Assembly (NCBI GenBank): GCA_019359675.1
Contig: JAHHGX010000020.1
Location: 186,001 to 250,000, forward strand
DNA: 64,000 nucleotides
Source of the DNA: Calothrix sp. FI2-JRJ7
GTDB taxonomy: Bacteria > Cyanobacteriota > Cyanobacteriia > Cyanobacteriales > Nostocaceae
Direction of reading: 5' to 3'
The notes beneath the pieces were generated by a model that saw only the letters and a list, made by a program, of their open reading frames with translations, did no database searches and was not told the DNA's origin. Positions 7,939 to 16,188 of the stretch are shown in pieces (position 1 is the stretch's first letter; each line of letters opens with the position of its first letter). The translations under genes were made by a program, and so were the position numbers.

Positions 7939-8035
7939 ACCTACCCCATAAAGGTTTTACGGAATAGGCGCCTTCATTAAAAAACTATAAGCTATTTGGT
8001 CTGATATATTAGCGTGGTTATTACAAGCTAAACAT

Positions 8036-8551
8036 ATGCCTTCTTCAGAACCGGACAGTAAGATTGCAAGCTATGTAGAACGAATGAGGGTTTTGGGAAA
8101 CTTGCGTCTTTTAATTCTTAAATGTATAAATGCTATTAACCCAAAATTACCCGGATACTTTAACCCAAGCTCAGAAGCTGATTTATTTCAAGAATGTCGG
8201 CGCCATTTTGAAAGGTTATACGAACAAGAAACTGCTATAGCTAATCAAAGCGGCACCAATTTGGGTGTTGCAATTTTTGCAGCTGGGCTACTAACTTACG
8301 GTTGTGAGCAAATGGCTGAAGTAGTACTTGAAAATATACAGCCAAAATACGAAACAGATCATGGCTGTGGATATTGTAACTTGGTGCCCATGCTCATTTT
8401 TTGTACAGTGTTACCTTTGCCACGAGAAATAGGTTACTGTACTTTTAGAAAAGGTCAAATTGATTTGGAGGCAGCAAAAACATGGTTACATCAAAATCAA
8501 GCGTCGTTCCGGTGGGATGCTGAGACAGAAAGTTTTCTTCTTTGTTACTAG
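8036..8551 (+). CDS. Hypothetical protein (cysteine-containing, cyanobacterial)
   Basis: 171 residues starting MPSSEPDSKIASYVERMRVL. The middle has a hydrophobic helix-like 'GVAIFAAGLLTYG' and a 'DHGCGYCNLVPMLIFCTVLP' segment with a C-x-x-C pair. The C-terminus ends in FLLCY. I do not recognise a family. One GGCGCC lies inside, in keeping with native genes. It is convergent with 8604-9065; two GGCGCC sites lie in the 52-bp gap between the two stops. Confidence 0.6.
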   Translation: MPSSEPDSKIASYVERMRVLGNLRLLILKCINAINPKLPGYFNPSSEADLFQECRRHFERLYEQETAIANQSGTNLGVAIFAAGLLTYGCEQMAEVVLENIQPKYETDHGCGYCNLVPMLIFCTVLPLPREIGYCTFRKGQIDLEAAKTWLHQNQASFRWDAETESFLLCY

Positions 8552-8603
8552 GCGCCATTTAATAACCCAGGCGCCACAGTTTGAAAATGAGTTAATATTT
8601 TTC

Positions 8604-9065
8604 TTAATTAAGGTCTTGGGGATTAAAACCAAATCCTGACTTGTGTATAGCCATTTCAGTAAAACGTGAATACTTAACTGCATCGGTAGGGGGATAATCT
8701 GCCGACACTGCAATTAGCCCTACTCTTATATCCTCAAAATAAATAAAACCGCCAATGCGTCCTCCTGCTTGGAACGGTCCATGAAAGAACTTATGCTCTG
8801 CAATATAGATTGTGAGGTCATGATGAATCTTTACTTTCCTACCAAACATTTCTTGGCAAGTTTTGCGGACAACTGTATCTAGGTGTTTATTTTGGACACG
8901 TCTGCCGTGTTGTTCAATGAATTCTGGAATGTCCGCAAAATTATCCATGTAATACAGCCAGATTTTAGAAAAGTCTCTTTCATTAGTCAGTTTTTGCTTA
9001 AGTTCCTGCAATTTGTCAAGTTTCATGGTGTCGGTAGTAGATACTCGTTTTGATAGGAGAGGCAA
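8604..9065 (-). CDS. Hypothetical protein
   Basis: Up to 153 residues; the ATG at 9026 (MKLDKLQELKQKLTNERDF) is the more natural start, giving 140 residues, since the upstream extension begins at a TTG. It contains 'ARGxVGG'-like 'GGRIGGFIYFEDIRVGLIAVS', suggesting a beta-sheet domain, and no membrane segment or signal peptide. I do not recognise the family. Confidence 0.6.
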   Translation of the reverse strand: MPLLSKRVSTTDTMKLDKLQELKQKLTNERDFSKIWLYYMDNFADIPEFIEQHGRRVQNKHLDTVVRKTCQEMFGRKVKIHHDLTIYIAEHKFFHGPFQAGGRIGGFIYFEDIRVGLIAVSADYPPTDAVKYSRFTEMAIHKSGFGFNPQDLN

Positions 9066-9194
9066 ATAACAGTGTTCAGAATTACTATAAATCTAACATA
9101 GCAATCGTCAATCTTTTTAACCTTGAATTTAAAGATTCGCATCAAAAATTAGGTAATGTTTTATACTCTTAATTAATTATGAAATTTTACCTCC

Positions 9195-9246
9195 GTAGAG
9201 ACGTGATTAATAAGAGCGGGAAATCCTCCGGATTACACGTCTCTAC
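9195..9246. repeat. Family A palindromic repeat with expanded centre
   Basis: GTAGAGACGTGATTAATAAG opens the element and ATTACACGTCTCTAC closes it. The 20-odd bp centre (AGCGGGAAATCCTCCGG) looks like an insertion into an ordinary copy. It lies upstream of the small membrane protein gene at 9305. Confidence 0.7.
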
Positions 9247-9304
9247 ACACACGTAAACCGAAGGTTTTCCCGTAGGGAATTTTACAAATAATGCGTGAAC
9301 TACT

Positions 9305-9604
9305 ATGAAACAAATATTTATTAGTTTACTTGTTTATACTTTCACGGCGCCAGTAATTTATATAGTAGGTAGAATCATTGCTCGATATATTTACCAATGT
9401 GTCGAGAAACTAAGTTCTTGGGGTTCATATTTAAGTTGTAGCACTGATACACATTGGAATTACGTAATTTCACACCAATTAGTAAAAATACTTGATGGGT
9501 ATTTAGTAGCTAGTATTTTAACAATACCATCAGGTATAATTTTTATTATAATAGCTGCATTGATTTTATTAATTAAACTTTGCGCCAGGTATGGAGGGAG
9601 TTGA
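9305..9604 (+). CDS. Small membrane protein, unknown function
   Basis: 99 residues with two strong hydrophobic stretches, 'IFISLLVYTFTAPVIYIVG' near the N-terminus and 'SIIFIIIAALILLIKL'-like near the C-terminus, separated by a hydrophilic loop with two cysteines. Probably an inner or thylakoid membrane protein with two spans. There is no family I can name and no operon partner. Confidence 0.55.
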   Translation: MKQIFISLLVYTFTAPVIYIVGRIIARYIYQCVEKLSSWGSYLSCSTDTHWNYVISHQLVKILDGYLVASILTIPSGIIFIIIAALILLIKLCARYGGS

Positions 9605-9706
9605 AGGGTAACAGTTTCAGCCATATGTTAAAAGCCTGCTTTTTATATTTTAATTATAGACATGAATATTATTTAGTTTTTACAAAATAGTCAGATACGT
9701 GTCCAC

Positions 9707-10123
9707 TCAACTGGTGGGTAGCACCTTTAACTTTTGATTTTTCAAGTCTAATTCTATACCTAAAGCCTCTAACGGAATAACACCCAAAAGTGCATCACGT
9801 CCTCCAGGCAGTTCTAAGCACTCAAAAGTTCCCTCTCTTTCGCAAAGGGAAATAGTAGCATCACGGAAAATCCTTGCTTGTCCGATACCCATTGCAGTTG
9901 CGACATCAACTTCTTTTAGCAATTTTAAGCCGAGTTTAGCAATAACATCTCCTGGTAAACATAATGTTGTGGCGCCTATATCCACTAATACATTTTCAAG
10001 CGTAACAGAGCGTATTTGTTCTAGTGATATTGTTCCATCAAGAGCGCGAATTTGGTCTGCACGATTTATTACAGTTAAGCTTGTTAAAACTTTACCCATT
10101 TGGGTTTTGTCTTGAATTTGCAT
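9707..10123 (-). CDS. Retropepsin-like (clan AA) aspartic protease-family protein
   Basis: 138 residues. 'VLVDIGATTLCLPGDV' corresponds to the hydrophobic-hydrophobic-D-T/S-G-A active site loop, here D-I-G-A, and 'LLGVIPLEALGIELDLKNQKL' is the typical C-terminal half of the cyanobacterial clan AA family. Retropepsins work as homodimers, each chain supplying one Asp. The change of the usual Thr/Ser to Ile after the Asp may reduce or remove activity. It stands alone on the minus strand. Confidence 0.7.
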   Translation of the reverse strand: MQIQDKTQMGKVLTSLTVINRADQIRALDGTISLEQIRSVTLENVLVDIGATTLCLPGDVIAKLGLKLLKEVDVATAMGIGQARIFRDATISLCEREGTFECLELPGGRDALLGVIPLEALGIELDLKNQKLKVLPTS

Positions 10124-10200
10124 GACTATCTCCTACGTACCATGCACGATATGGTATTGAAAATTTTTATAATTTTATTTTAACACTTGAATGTATAATT

Positions 10201-10230
10201 CTTGTGGGATGGGCATCTTGCCCGTCCCAG
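10201..10230. terminator. Inverted repeat, likely terminator of the hydrolase gene
   Basis: GGGATGGGCATCTTGCCCGTCCC forms a stem just downstream of the 10237 stop of the minus-strand hydrolase. Similar 'GGGATGGGC...GCCCATCCC' elements appear near 31957-31993 and 57318, so it is also a dispersed repeat. Confidence 0.5.
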
Positions 10231-10236
10231 TATTCA

Positions 10237-12099
10237 TTAGTACCCTTTACGATTACGCTCTTCACCTAACATATCTACACGATATCGCTCCGGCGCCAAA
10301 AATACTTTAATTCCTTTGTCTTCGCATTGTTTTGATAGAAGTTGTGATAATTTAATCATTGCTTCTTTATAAGCATCAAATGGTGTCTGTCCACTATTTG
10401 ATGATGTTTCAATTGGTGGCACTATCTCTTGATAATCAGGTTCATCTTTCAAAGAAACTAAAAAGTCTTTATATCCTAAAAATGCTAACCGATAAAGCAT
10501 TTTTCTGCTAAATTCCCCTTGGAAGTATCCACCATGAACGTTTTTGTCAATTATAATAGAATCAGAAATAAGAACTAAGCAATCCACAAAAGAAAGTTTG
10601 CTTTGGCGTAATGCTCTAGTTAAAACACCCTCTGTTTTTTCACTGATTTTTCCATTATTAATAATTACTTTATCTCTGTAATCTGTGCAGTCAAAGTAAG
10701 TAAATAATCCAGCGATGGCGTTATTTTGAGTGACCTTACTATTGTTTGACAAAAGGTCTGATAAGGTTTTTAGTGTGTTGTCAGAAACAATACCTATTTC
10801 TGCCATTGCACTTCTATCATCATCATTTACACTACCATCCTGGTTTTGATTAATAATGCCATAACGCATCGGTGCCGAATTTGATTTGTCATTTTTATCA
10901 ATACGACTATCTACTACTATGTTACCTAATCGAAAACCTCGGTCATAAGTATTTGCAGGGAAACTTATATAGTTTGCTGCTGTTGATGCAACTCGTAGTA
11001 TGACATCTCCTTGGCTACTAAATAAATAAGATTCTTCAAAACGACGTAATGAGGAACGCAAAAAGTTAGACCTTTCGGGCATTATTGTCTCGATAGGTAT
11101 ATCTGGTGAAGCTAAGACTAAACGACCTAATGAGAATACATTACCAATGTTTGGTGATGGTTCTATTTCTACATTACCTTGACTTAATTTCGGTATTGAG
11201 TTTTCATCGAATATATCAGAGAGGATGCGAATTACGTTTGTGGTAACGAATGCACCCATACTATGAGCTATAAATGATAGCTTAATTCTTGGATTATTAC
11301 CTTGAGAAAAATTCTTTTTCTTATCATATCGGGTTTCCCCATCCGCCTGTTCTATAATTGCATTATCTATTTGGCGAATAAACTCTACTAAGTCTGGAAC
11401 TCCGTAGTTAACCGCGCGGTAGTTATCCCGAAAATATATTGAAACTCTCAGTAATATGGAGCCGAAAACCCAACCAAATAAACAGGCAAAAAACGCAATT
11501 ACTAGCGTAAATAAGAAAAAGGCAAAACTGGAAAACTCGAATGAAAAATTATCATTGATACTTAAGCCAGAAATAGCCAAAATAAAGGCAAAAGCAGCTA
11601 TCAGTCCCCAACTTGAATAAGTATATATAGTTTTGAAAAAAATTGGTAGGCTTTTAATCGCTTTATTAAAGTGACTAATTACCAATTCATCTTTATTATC
11701 TGACTTGAAATTAATATATTCTGAGGGCCAGTAATAACCGATAAAAGCAACTTTCTTTTGTTTAATCAATGCATCTGTGGTAATATACTGTTGTATTTCT
11801 TTTACCCAGTTCTCAAAATCTTTACTTCTTGTATTGTATCCATGAATATGGATGACCACTTCTGCTTGTTTGTTTTTATCTGTTAAAAAGTCAGCTATTT
11901 TCCTAATTTTTTCGCGCGTTACATCTGGGGCATCATCTACATCTAACTTATCATTACTTCCATCAGTATGTTGTTGGCTACTAATTTCAACATTTTTTGG
12001 TGCATTGCTTGCAACTAAATAGGTTACAATATCAGGTGCGTTTTGATTTTCAAGTAGTATTTCTTTGATATCAAAGGGATAATTTGGGTAAGTTGCCAT
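10237..12099 (-). CDS. DUF900-type alpha/beta hydrolase with membrane segments
   Basis: 620 residues. 'VVIHIHGYNTRSKDFENWV' at about 81-99 is the oxyanion strand with H-G-Y-N (86-89), and 'SFIAHSMGAFVTTNVI' holds the G/A-x-S-x-G nucleophile elbow with Ser280, as in DUF900 esterase/lipase-like proteins. Two hydrophobic spans (about 164-180 and 190-215) sit between these motifs, which is unusual because an alpha/beta hydrolase domain is normally continuous; it suggests membrane anchoring of an inserted lid. A C-terminal 180 residues has no recognised domain. No clear operon; substrate unknown. Confidence 0.75.
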   Translation of the reverse strand: MATYPNYPFDIKEILLENQNAPDIVTYLVASNAPKNVEISSQQHTDGSNDKLDVDDAPDVTREKIRKIADFLTDKNKQAEVVIHIHGYNTRSKDFENWVKEIQQYITTDALIKQKKVAFIGYYWPSEYINFKSDNKDELVISHFNKAIKSLPIFFKTIYTYSSWGLIAAFAFILAISGLSINDNFSFEFSSFAFFLFTLVIAFFACLFGWVFGSILLRVSIYFRDNYRAVNYGVPDLVEFIRQIDNAIIEQADGETRYDKKKNFSQGNNPRIKLSFIAHSMGAFVTTNVIRILSDIFDENSIPKLSQGNVEIEPSPNIGNVFSLGRLVLASPDIPIETIMPERSNFLRSSLRRFEESYLFSSQGDVILRVASTAANYISFPANTYDRGFRLGNIVVDSRIDKNDKSNSAPMRYGIINQNQDGSVNDDDRSAMAEIGIVSDNTLKTLSDLLSNNSKVTQNNAIAGLFTYFDCTDYRDKVIINNGKISEKTEGVLTRALRQSKLSFVDCLVLISDSIIIDKNVHGGYFQGEFSRKMLYRLAFLGYKDFLVSLKDEPDYQEIVPPIETSSNSGQTPFDAYKEAMIKLSQLLSKQCEDKGIKVFLAPERYRVDMLGEERNRKGY

Positions 12100-12700
12100 A
12101 GATTTATTAATTGAGATTAATTGAGATTAAAATTAATGTGTGGTTAGCGAAGTCGGAATTTCATCATTATAGGGATATGGTCTGATGCCGTTTTTGCTTC
12201 TTTGAGAAGGCGCCTATTTTCAATAGTAGTACCATTGGCACACACGTCTTGATTTAACTTACATATAGATGTTACTATTTTTACATCAAGTATTTTCTGC
12301 TTAGAGTCATATCTTCTTATATCTTAAAGATTTTCAGGGCAAATGTACCAAGAAGATGACATTGATTTTTTTTACAATCTAGGGCGCCACGGTAGAAGTT
12401 CTACCAGGTAGGTACACCAGGTAGTGTAGATGGCGCCTGCAAACAAACATGAATCACACCATAACGTTATAGTGACGCACCTTCCTATCCTCGATCCTTT
12501 TGATTATGTTTGTTTTCTTTGGGCAAATCATCTTTCTCTGATGGGCTTAATTCTTGAACACATTCAATAAAATATACAGCCCATACCAATAAGTTACAGA
12601 TGTTTTTTACTTAGGAATTTTTAATCACAATTGAGAGTCGGTGCGTGAAAGCAGTTTAATATTTCATTTCCGCAGTAGATTGTAATAGCTTTCACACACC
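12100..12700. other. Long intergenic region with repeats and a short coding remnant
   Basis: 600 bp without an intact gene. It contains GGCGCC sites (about 12210, 12384, 12432), a degenerate minus-strand frame (12485-12607) reading VWAVYFIECVQELSPSEKDD and about 14 more residues before a stop, which may be a gene tail, and the palindromic repeat at 12640-12700. No RNA gene seen. Confidence 0.4.
12640..12700. repeat. Dispersed palindromic repeat, family B
   Basis: GGTGCGTGAAAGC...GCTTTCACACACC with about 35 bp of loop. It is nearly identical to 21067-21127. It abuts the stop codon of the minus-strand gene 12701-13315, so it probably acts as its transcription terminator. Confidence 0.75.
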
Positions 12701-13315
12701 CTACCTTCCGTAATAAAGCTTAAATGGTTCAGCAAGAATACCTAATATTTTGTCGATTTGATTAATGAAATATTCGGTTAAATCGATTTTGACTACATTA
12801 CCTTCTAATATCAAAAATTTCCAGTTAGTGCCTGTTGACACTGCACCATAAATAACTTTTTGTTCTGTTCCTTTTCGAGCGTTAAATATTTGGGCGCCTA
12901 CCATTTGTGCTATACATTGTCCTAGCCCAATACTAATATCATTATCTTTGGCTTCTACTAGAGTGAGTACAGGTGCTGTAATCAGCGATTGATTGTTTGA
13001 TGCACTTAATATAAAGTCACACGCACCAGTCAAACCTTTTGATGCATCAATATTAAATGTGTTGCCAGAAAAATAGCCGATTTTATTTTTGAATAGGCGC
13101 CGTATTTCTAGCAAGATGGGAGTGATAATCAATTCTGAACGCGCTTTCTCGGTACTTATGCTGGCTGCCAAGTCTAAGGTTTCTTCTAGTGTTTCTTTTA
13201 GCCGTTGCGATGGTTCGATTATTGGTATTTGGCTAAATAAGTGGGGAATATCTTCTATTGTTAAGTCAAGAGCGGTAACAGCTTGCTCAATTTTTGTGAA
13301 GTCGCTGTAAGACAT
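12701..13315 (-). CDS. PD-(D/E)XK-like nuclease family protein, cyanobacterial
   Basis: 204 residues. 'SELIITPILLEIRR' (about 60-73), 'TGACDFILS' (D100) and 'LTLVEAKDNDISIGLGQCIAQM' (E121-A-K123, then Q133) are the order of conserved residues of the restriction-endonuclease-like fold: E, D, ExK, Q. Many cyanobacterial proteins of this size exist with no known role. It is possibly nuclease-active on DNA. A family B palindrome follows the gene and a nested repeat element lies upstream. Confidence 0.65.
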   Translation of the reverse strand: MSYSDFTKIEQAVTALDLTIEDIPHLFSQIPIIEPSQRLKETLEETLDLAASISTEKARSELIITPILLEIRRLFKNKIGYFSGNTFNIDASKGLTGACDFILSASNNQSLITAPVLTLVEAKDNDISIGLGQCIAQMVGAQIFNARKGTEQKVIYGAVSTGTNWKFLILEGNVVKIDLTEYFINQIDKILGILAEPFKLYYGR

Positions 13316-13345
13316 ATGTTTGTTAAATTAAATGTATCTGATTTA

Positions 13346-13641
13346 ATCCCCCCTAGCCCCCCTTATTAAGCAGGGCTGATTCATTCCCTAAAAAGCTTGA
13401 AAAATCAAGGGTTTCGCGCAATTTACAATTGGTTATTTTGCTACAAAGGCGCCGAGAAAATAGACAATCACACTTATAGTGATGTGTTTAAAAGTCTATT
13501 TTCGAGTTCCCTATACTGATGATTTTTCTAGCTAACCATCTTGACAAATCCTGTTTGAGAGGGAATGAAACAGCCCTGCCTTATTAAGGGGGGGACAAGA
13601 GTATTTCTTAGCCCCCCTTATTAAGGGGGGTTGGGGGGATC
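13346..13641. repeat. Nested inverted-repeat element of about 290 bp (MITE-like)
   Basis: Outer arms: CCCCCCTAGCCCCCCTTATT at 13349 pairs in reverse with the run at 13614-13639. Next arms: CAGGGCTGATTCATTCCCT at 13371-13389 with AGGGAATGAAACAGCCCTG at 13560-13578. Inner arms: GAAAATAGAC at 13455 with GTCTATTTTC at 13493-13502. The three nested pairs predict a long cruciform. It has no coding capacity. It could be a non-autonomous transposable element or a structured terminator between 13649 and 13315. Confidence 0.65.
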
Positions 13642-13648
13642 AATTTGT

Positions 13649-14317
13649 TTATTGAGTTGGTGGCTCTTCTGCAGGAGGAGTTGGCGCCTCTTCGGTTGGT
13701 ACTTGTGCTGCTTCTATTAGTCCTGGTGATGGTGGGTTAGGTGGAATAGGTTCGGCAATTTTGGTTTCTGCGGTAGGTGCTGGTATTATTTCGATTGTTG
13801 AATTTACGATGTCGGCTTTTGGTGCTGGTGTAGTTGGCGCCTCTTCAATAAGTGCATCGATAATTTGTGCGGGTGAGGCAGTTGCGGAAGTTGTATCCTG
13901 CGGTCTAGCTTTTTTGATTGTTTCTTGTGCTTTGTTCTTTGCTCCAGAAAAGGCGCCTGTAATAGTTCTTTGTAATTGCCCAAGACTTTGAGGTAAGGAA
14001 AACTTGTTACCATCAACTTTGGCTTTGACTTGAACTGCACTGGGTAGGGGAGTTCGTTGTGATGCTGGTACAATTTGACGACGTAGTGCAAACGTTTGCC
14101 AGCCAAACCAATATAGTAGTGAGACGCTAGCAATGTGACCCAGTAAAAGACCTCCACCAATGCGACGCGCGAATATCCACAGTACTAATGCGTAAAAGAA
14201 ACCCACACCACTCCAAATAAAATCATTCTTTTTGTGGATTTCAGGAAAAAAGAAAGCTGCTAAGTATAAGGCGATACTGCCGATTCCAACTGCTAGAGCT
14301 AGGACATATGCCAGCAT
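13649..14317 (-). CDS. ycf66: Ycf66 family membrane protein
   Basis: 222 residues. The N-terminal 100 contain three or four hydrophobic spans (AYVLALAVGIGSIALYLAAF; 'IWSGVGFFYALVLWIFARR'; 'LLLGHIASVSLLYWFGWQTFALRRQ') followed by a long Pro/Ala/Glu-rich tail with repeated EAPTTPAP-type stretches. This is the layout of Ycf66, a conserved cyanobacterial and plastid protein of unknown role in the photosynthetic membrane. The tail is low complexity and probably disordered. It stands alone. Confidence 0.85.
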   Translation of the reverse strand: MLAYVLALAVGIGSIALYLAAFFFPEIHKKNDFIWSGVGFFYALVLWIFARRIGGGLLLGHIASVSLLYWFGWQTFALRRQIVPASQRTPLPSAVQVKAKVDGNKFSLPQSLGQLQRTITGAFSGAKNKAQETIKKARPQDTTSATASPAQIIDALIEEAPTTPAPKADIVNSTIEIIPAPTAETKIAEPIPPNPPSPGLIEAAQVPTEEAPTPPAEEPPTQ

Positions 14318-14513
14318 TTTTATGTACTCCTATAAAAAGTAATGAGTGAGTCGTGAGTCGTGCTGAGTAGTAGGTATAAAATTTTATGGTTTGATAATAT
14401 TTACTTATTAGTTAAACAGTTTTTAGAGTGTCAAGTTGTCATTATAAACGCATGAATACAAAATAAATATCTGTTATTACTTAACATCTTCTCACTCAGT
14501 ACTCAGCACTCAG

Positions 14514-14540
14514 CAGAGACCGTATTAATCCGGTCTCTAC
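14514..14540. repeat. Family A palindrome, variant arms
   Basis: CAGAGACCGTATTAATCCGG then TCTCTAC: the arms GAGACC and GGTCTC pair while differing from the GAGACGCG/CGCGTCTC form, so both arms changed together. Confidence 0.65.
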
Positions 14541-14651
14541 ATTTATGCCAATTTAGGGATTTTTGCAAGAGAAAGTTTACCTAGATACAAATTTAAATAT
14601 TTTATGTGTGTTGGCAATGTATTTTTACTCTGCGCTATAACTCTTAATGTC

Positions 14652-14693
14652 TTCTTTAGGGGAGAAGCGAAATTCTCGGACTACCCTAAAGAA
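14652..14693 (+). promoter_or_regulatory. Leader stem-loop before gnd
   Basis: TTCTTTAGGG pairs exactly with CCCTAAAGAA, with an inner GAGAA/TTCTC stem. It ends about 30 bp before the gnd start codon and 6 bp before AAAGGAAC, a ribosome-site-like run. It could be an mRNA-leader control element or a terminator of upstream transcription; it has no T-run. Confidence 0.45.
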
Positions 14694-14723
14694 TGAAAGG
14701 AACAGCAATTAGCCAATAGGATT

Positions 14724-16154
14724 ATGACATTGCAAAGCTTTGGTGTGATTGGTCTAGCTGTTATGGGCGAGAATATCGCGCTTAACGTCGAACGTAACGG
14801 CTTCCCAATTGCGGTTTACAACCGTTCGAGAGAAAAAACTGATGCCTTCATGGCGAAGCGCGCTGGAGGTCGGAACGTCAAAGCGGCTTTTGATTTGAAG
14901 GAATTTGTCGGCGCCCTTGAACGTCCCCGTCGTATTTTGGTGATGGTACAAGCAGGCAAACCAGTTGATGCGGTAATTGAGCAACTCAAACCCTTGCTCG
15001 ACGAAGGCGATATCATCATTGATGGTGGTAACTCTTGGTTTGAAGATACCGACCGACGCACCCGCGAATTAGAACCTACTGGTTTACGCTACATCGGTAT
15101 GGGTGTGAGTGGTGGTGAAGAAGGCGCCCTTAATGGTCCTTCGTTAATGCCCGGAGGAACTGATAGTTCTTATCAATACTTGTCCCCTATTTTTACAAAA
15201 GTTGCGGCTCAAGTTGATGATGGCCCTTGTGTAACTTATATTGGTCCTGGTGGTTCTGGTCACTACGTCAAAATGGTTCACAACGGTATCGAGTATGGTG
15301 ATATGCAGCTTATTGCAGAAGCATACGACTTGCTCAAAAACGTTGCTGGTTTAGACCACACTCAGCTTCATCAAGTCTTTACAGAGTGGAATACTACCGA
15401 CGAACTCAATTCATTTTTAATTGAGATAACCTCTAACATTTTCCCATACATCGACCCCGACACCAAGAAACCCCTCGTTGAGTTAATTGTTGACGCAGCA
15501 GGGCAAAAGGGAACAGGACGTTGGACTGTACAAACTGCATTGGAATTAGGTGTAGCCATTCCAACTATTGTTGCAGCAGTAAATGCACGGATTATGTCAT
15601 CTATCCGTGACGAGCGTATTGCAGCATCGAAGCAACTTACTGGCCCTTCTGGTAAATATGGCGAAGATGTGAAAGCGTTTGTTAATAAAGTCCGTGATGC
15701 GCTGTACTGCTCGAAGATTTGTTCTTACGCGCAAGGTATGGCATTATTAGGTACCGCTTCTACTACCTATAACTGGAATTTACAATTAGGCGAGTTAGCG
15801 CGAATTTGGAAAGGTGGTTGTATTATTCGTGCTGGCTTCTTAAATAAAATCAAACACGCATACGATGAAAATGCGTCTTTGGCAAACTTATTGTTAGCAC
15901 CAGAATTTAAACAAACCATTCTTGACAGACAAACTGCTTGGCGCGAAGTTATCATGACCGCTGCACAACTGGGTATTCCTGTTCCTGCGTTCAGCGCTTC
16001 GCTTGACTACTTCGATAGCTACCGTCGCGACAGATTGCCCCAAAACCTCACTCAGGCACAACGCGACTACTTCGGCGCCCACACTTATCAGCGTATTGAT
16101 AAAGCTGGTACGTTCCACACCGAATGGGTACCTATTACCGAATCTAAGAAATAA
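14724..16154 (+). CDS. gnd: 6-phosphogluconate dehydrogenase, decarboxylating
   Basis: 476 residues, full length. The Rossmann motif 'GVIGLAVMGENIALN' is at 7-21. The catalytic block 'GPGGSGHYVKMVHNGIEYGD' holds K183, N187 and E190. The C-terminal helical domain ends near the NADP/dimer-tail 'TFHTEWVP'. The enzyme oxidises 6-phosphogluconate to ribulose 5-phosphate and CO2 with NADP+, the last oxidative pentose phosphate step, giving NADPH; in heterocysts this pathway feeds reductant to nitrogenase. The gene contains three GGCGCC sites read as Gly-Ala. It stands alone with its own leader. Confidence 0.97.
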   Translation: MTLQSFGVIGLAVMGENIALNVERNGFPIAVYNRSREKTDAFMAKRAGGRNVKAAFDLKEFVGALERPRRILVMVQAGKPVDAVIEQLKPLLDEGDIIIDGGNSWFEDTDRRTRELEPTGLRYIGMGVSGGEEGALNGPSLMPGGTDSSYQYLSPIFTKVAAQVDDGPCVTYIGPGGSGHYVKMVHNGIEYGDMQLIAEAYDLLKNVAGLDHTQLHQVFTEWNTTDELNSFLIEITSNIFPYIDPDTKKPLVELIVDAAGQKGTGRWTVQTALELGVAIPTIVAAVNARIMSSIRDERIAASKQLTGPSGKYGEDVKAFVNKVRDALYCSKICSYAQGMALLGTASTTYNWNLQLGELARIWKGGCIIRAGFLNKIKHAYDENASLANLLLAPEFKQTILDRQTAWREVIMTAAQLGIPVPAFSASLDYFDSYRRDRLPQNLTQAQRDYFGAHTYQRIDKAGTFHTEWVPITESKK

Positions 16155-16188
16155 ATCTAAATGATTTGATCCCCCCTAGGGGATCAAT

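Larger units (their letters stand above)
14318..14723. other. Intergenic region upstream of gnd
   Basis: Contains a short direct-repeat run (GTGAGTCGTGAGTCGTG) near 14344, a family A palindrome at 14514-14540 and a leader stem-loop at 14652-14693. No gene otherwise. Confidence 0.5.
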
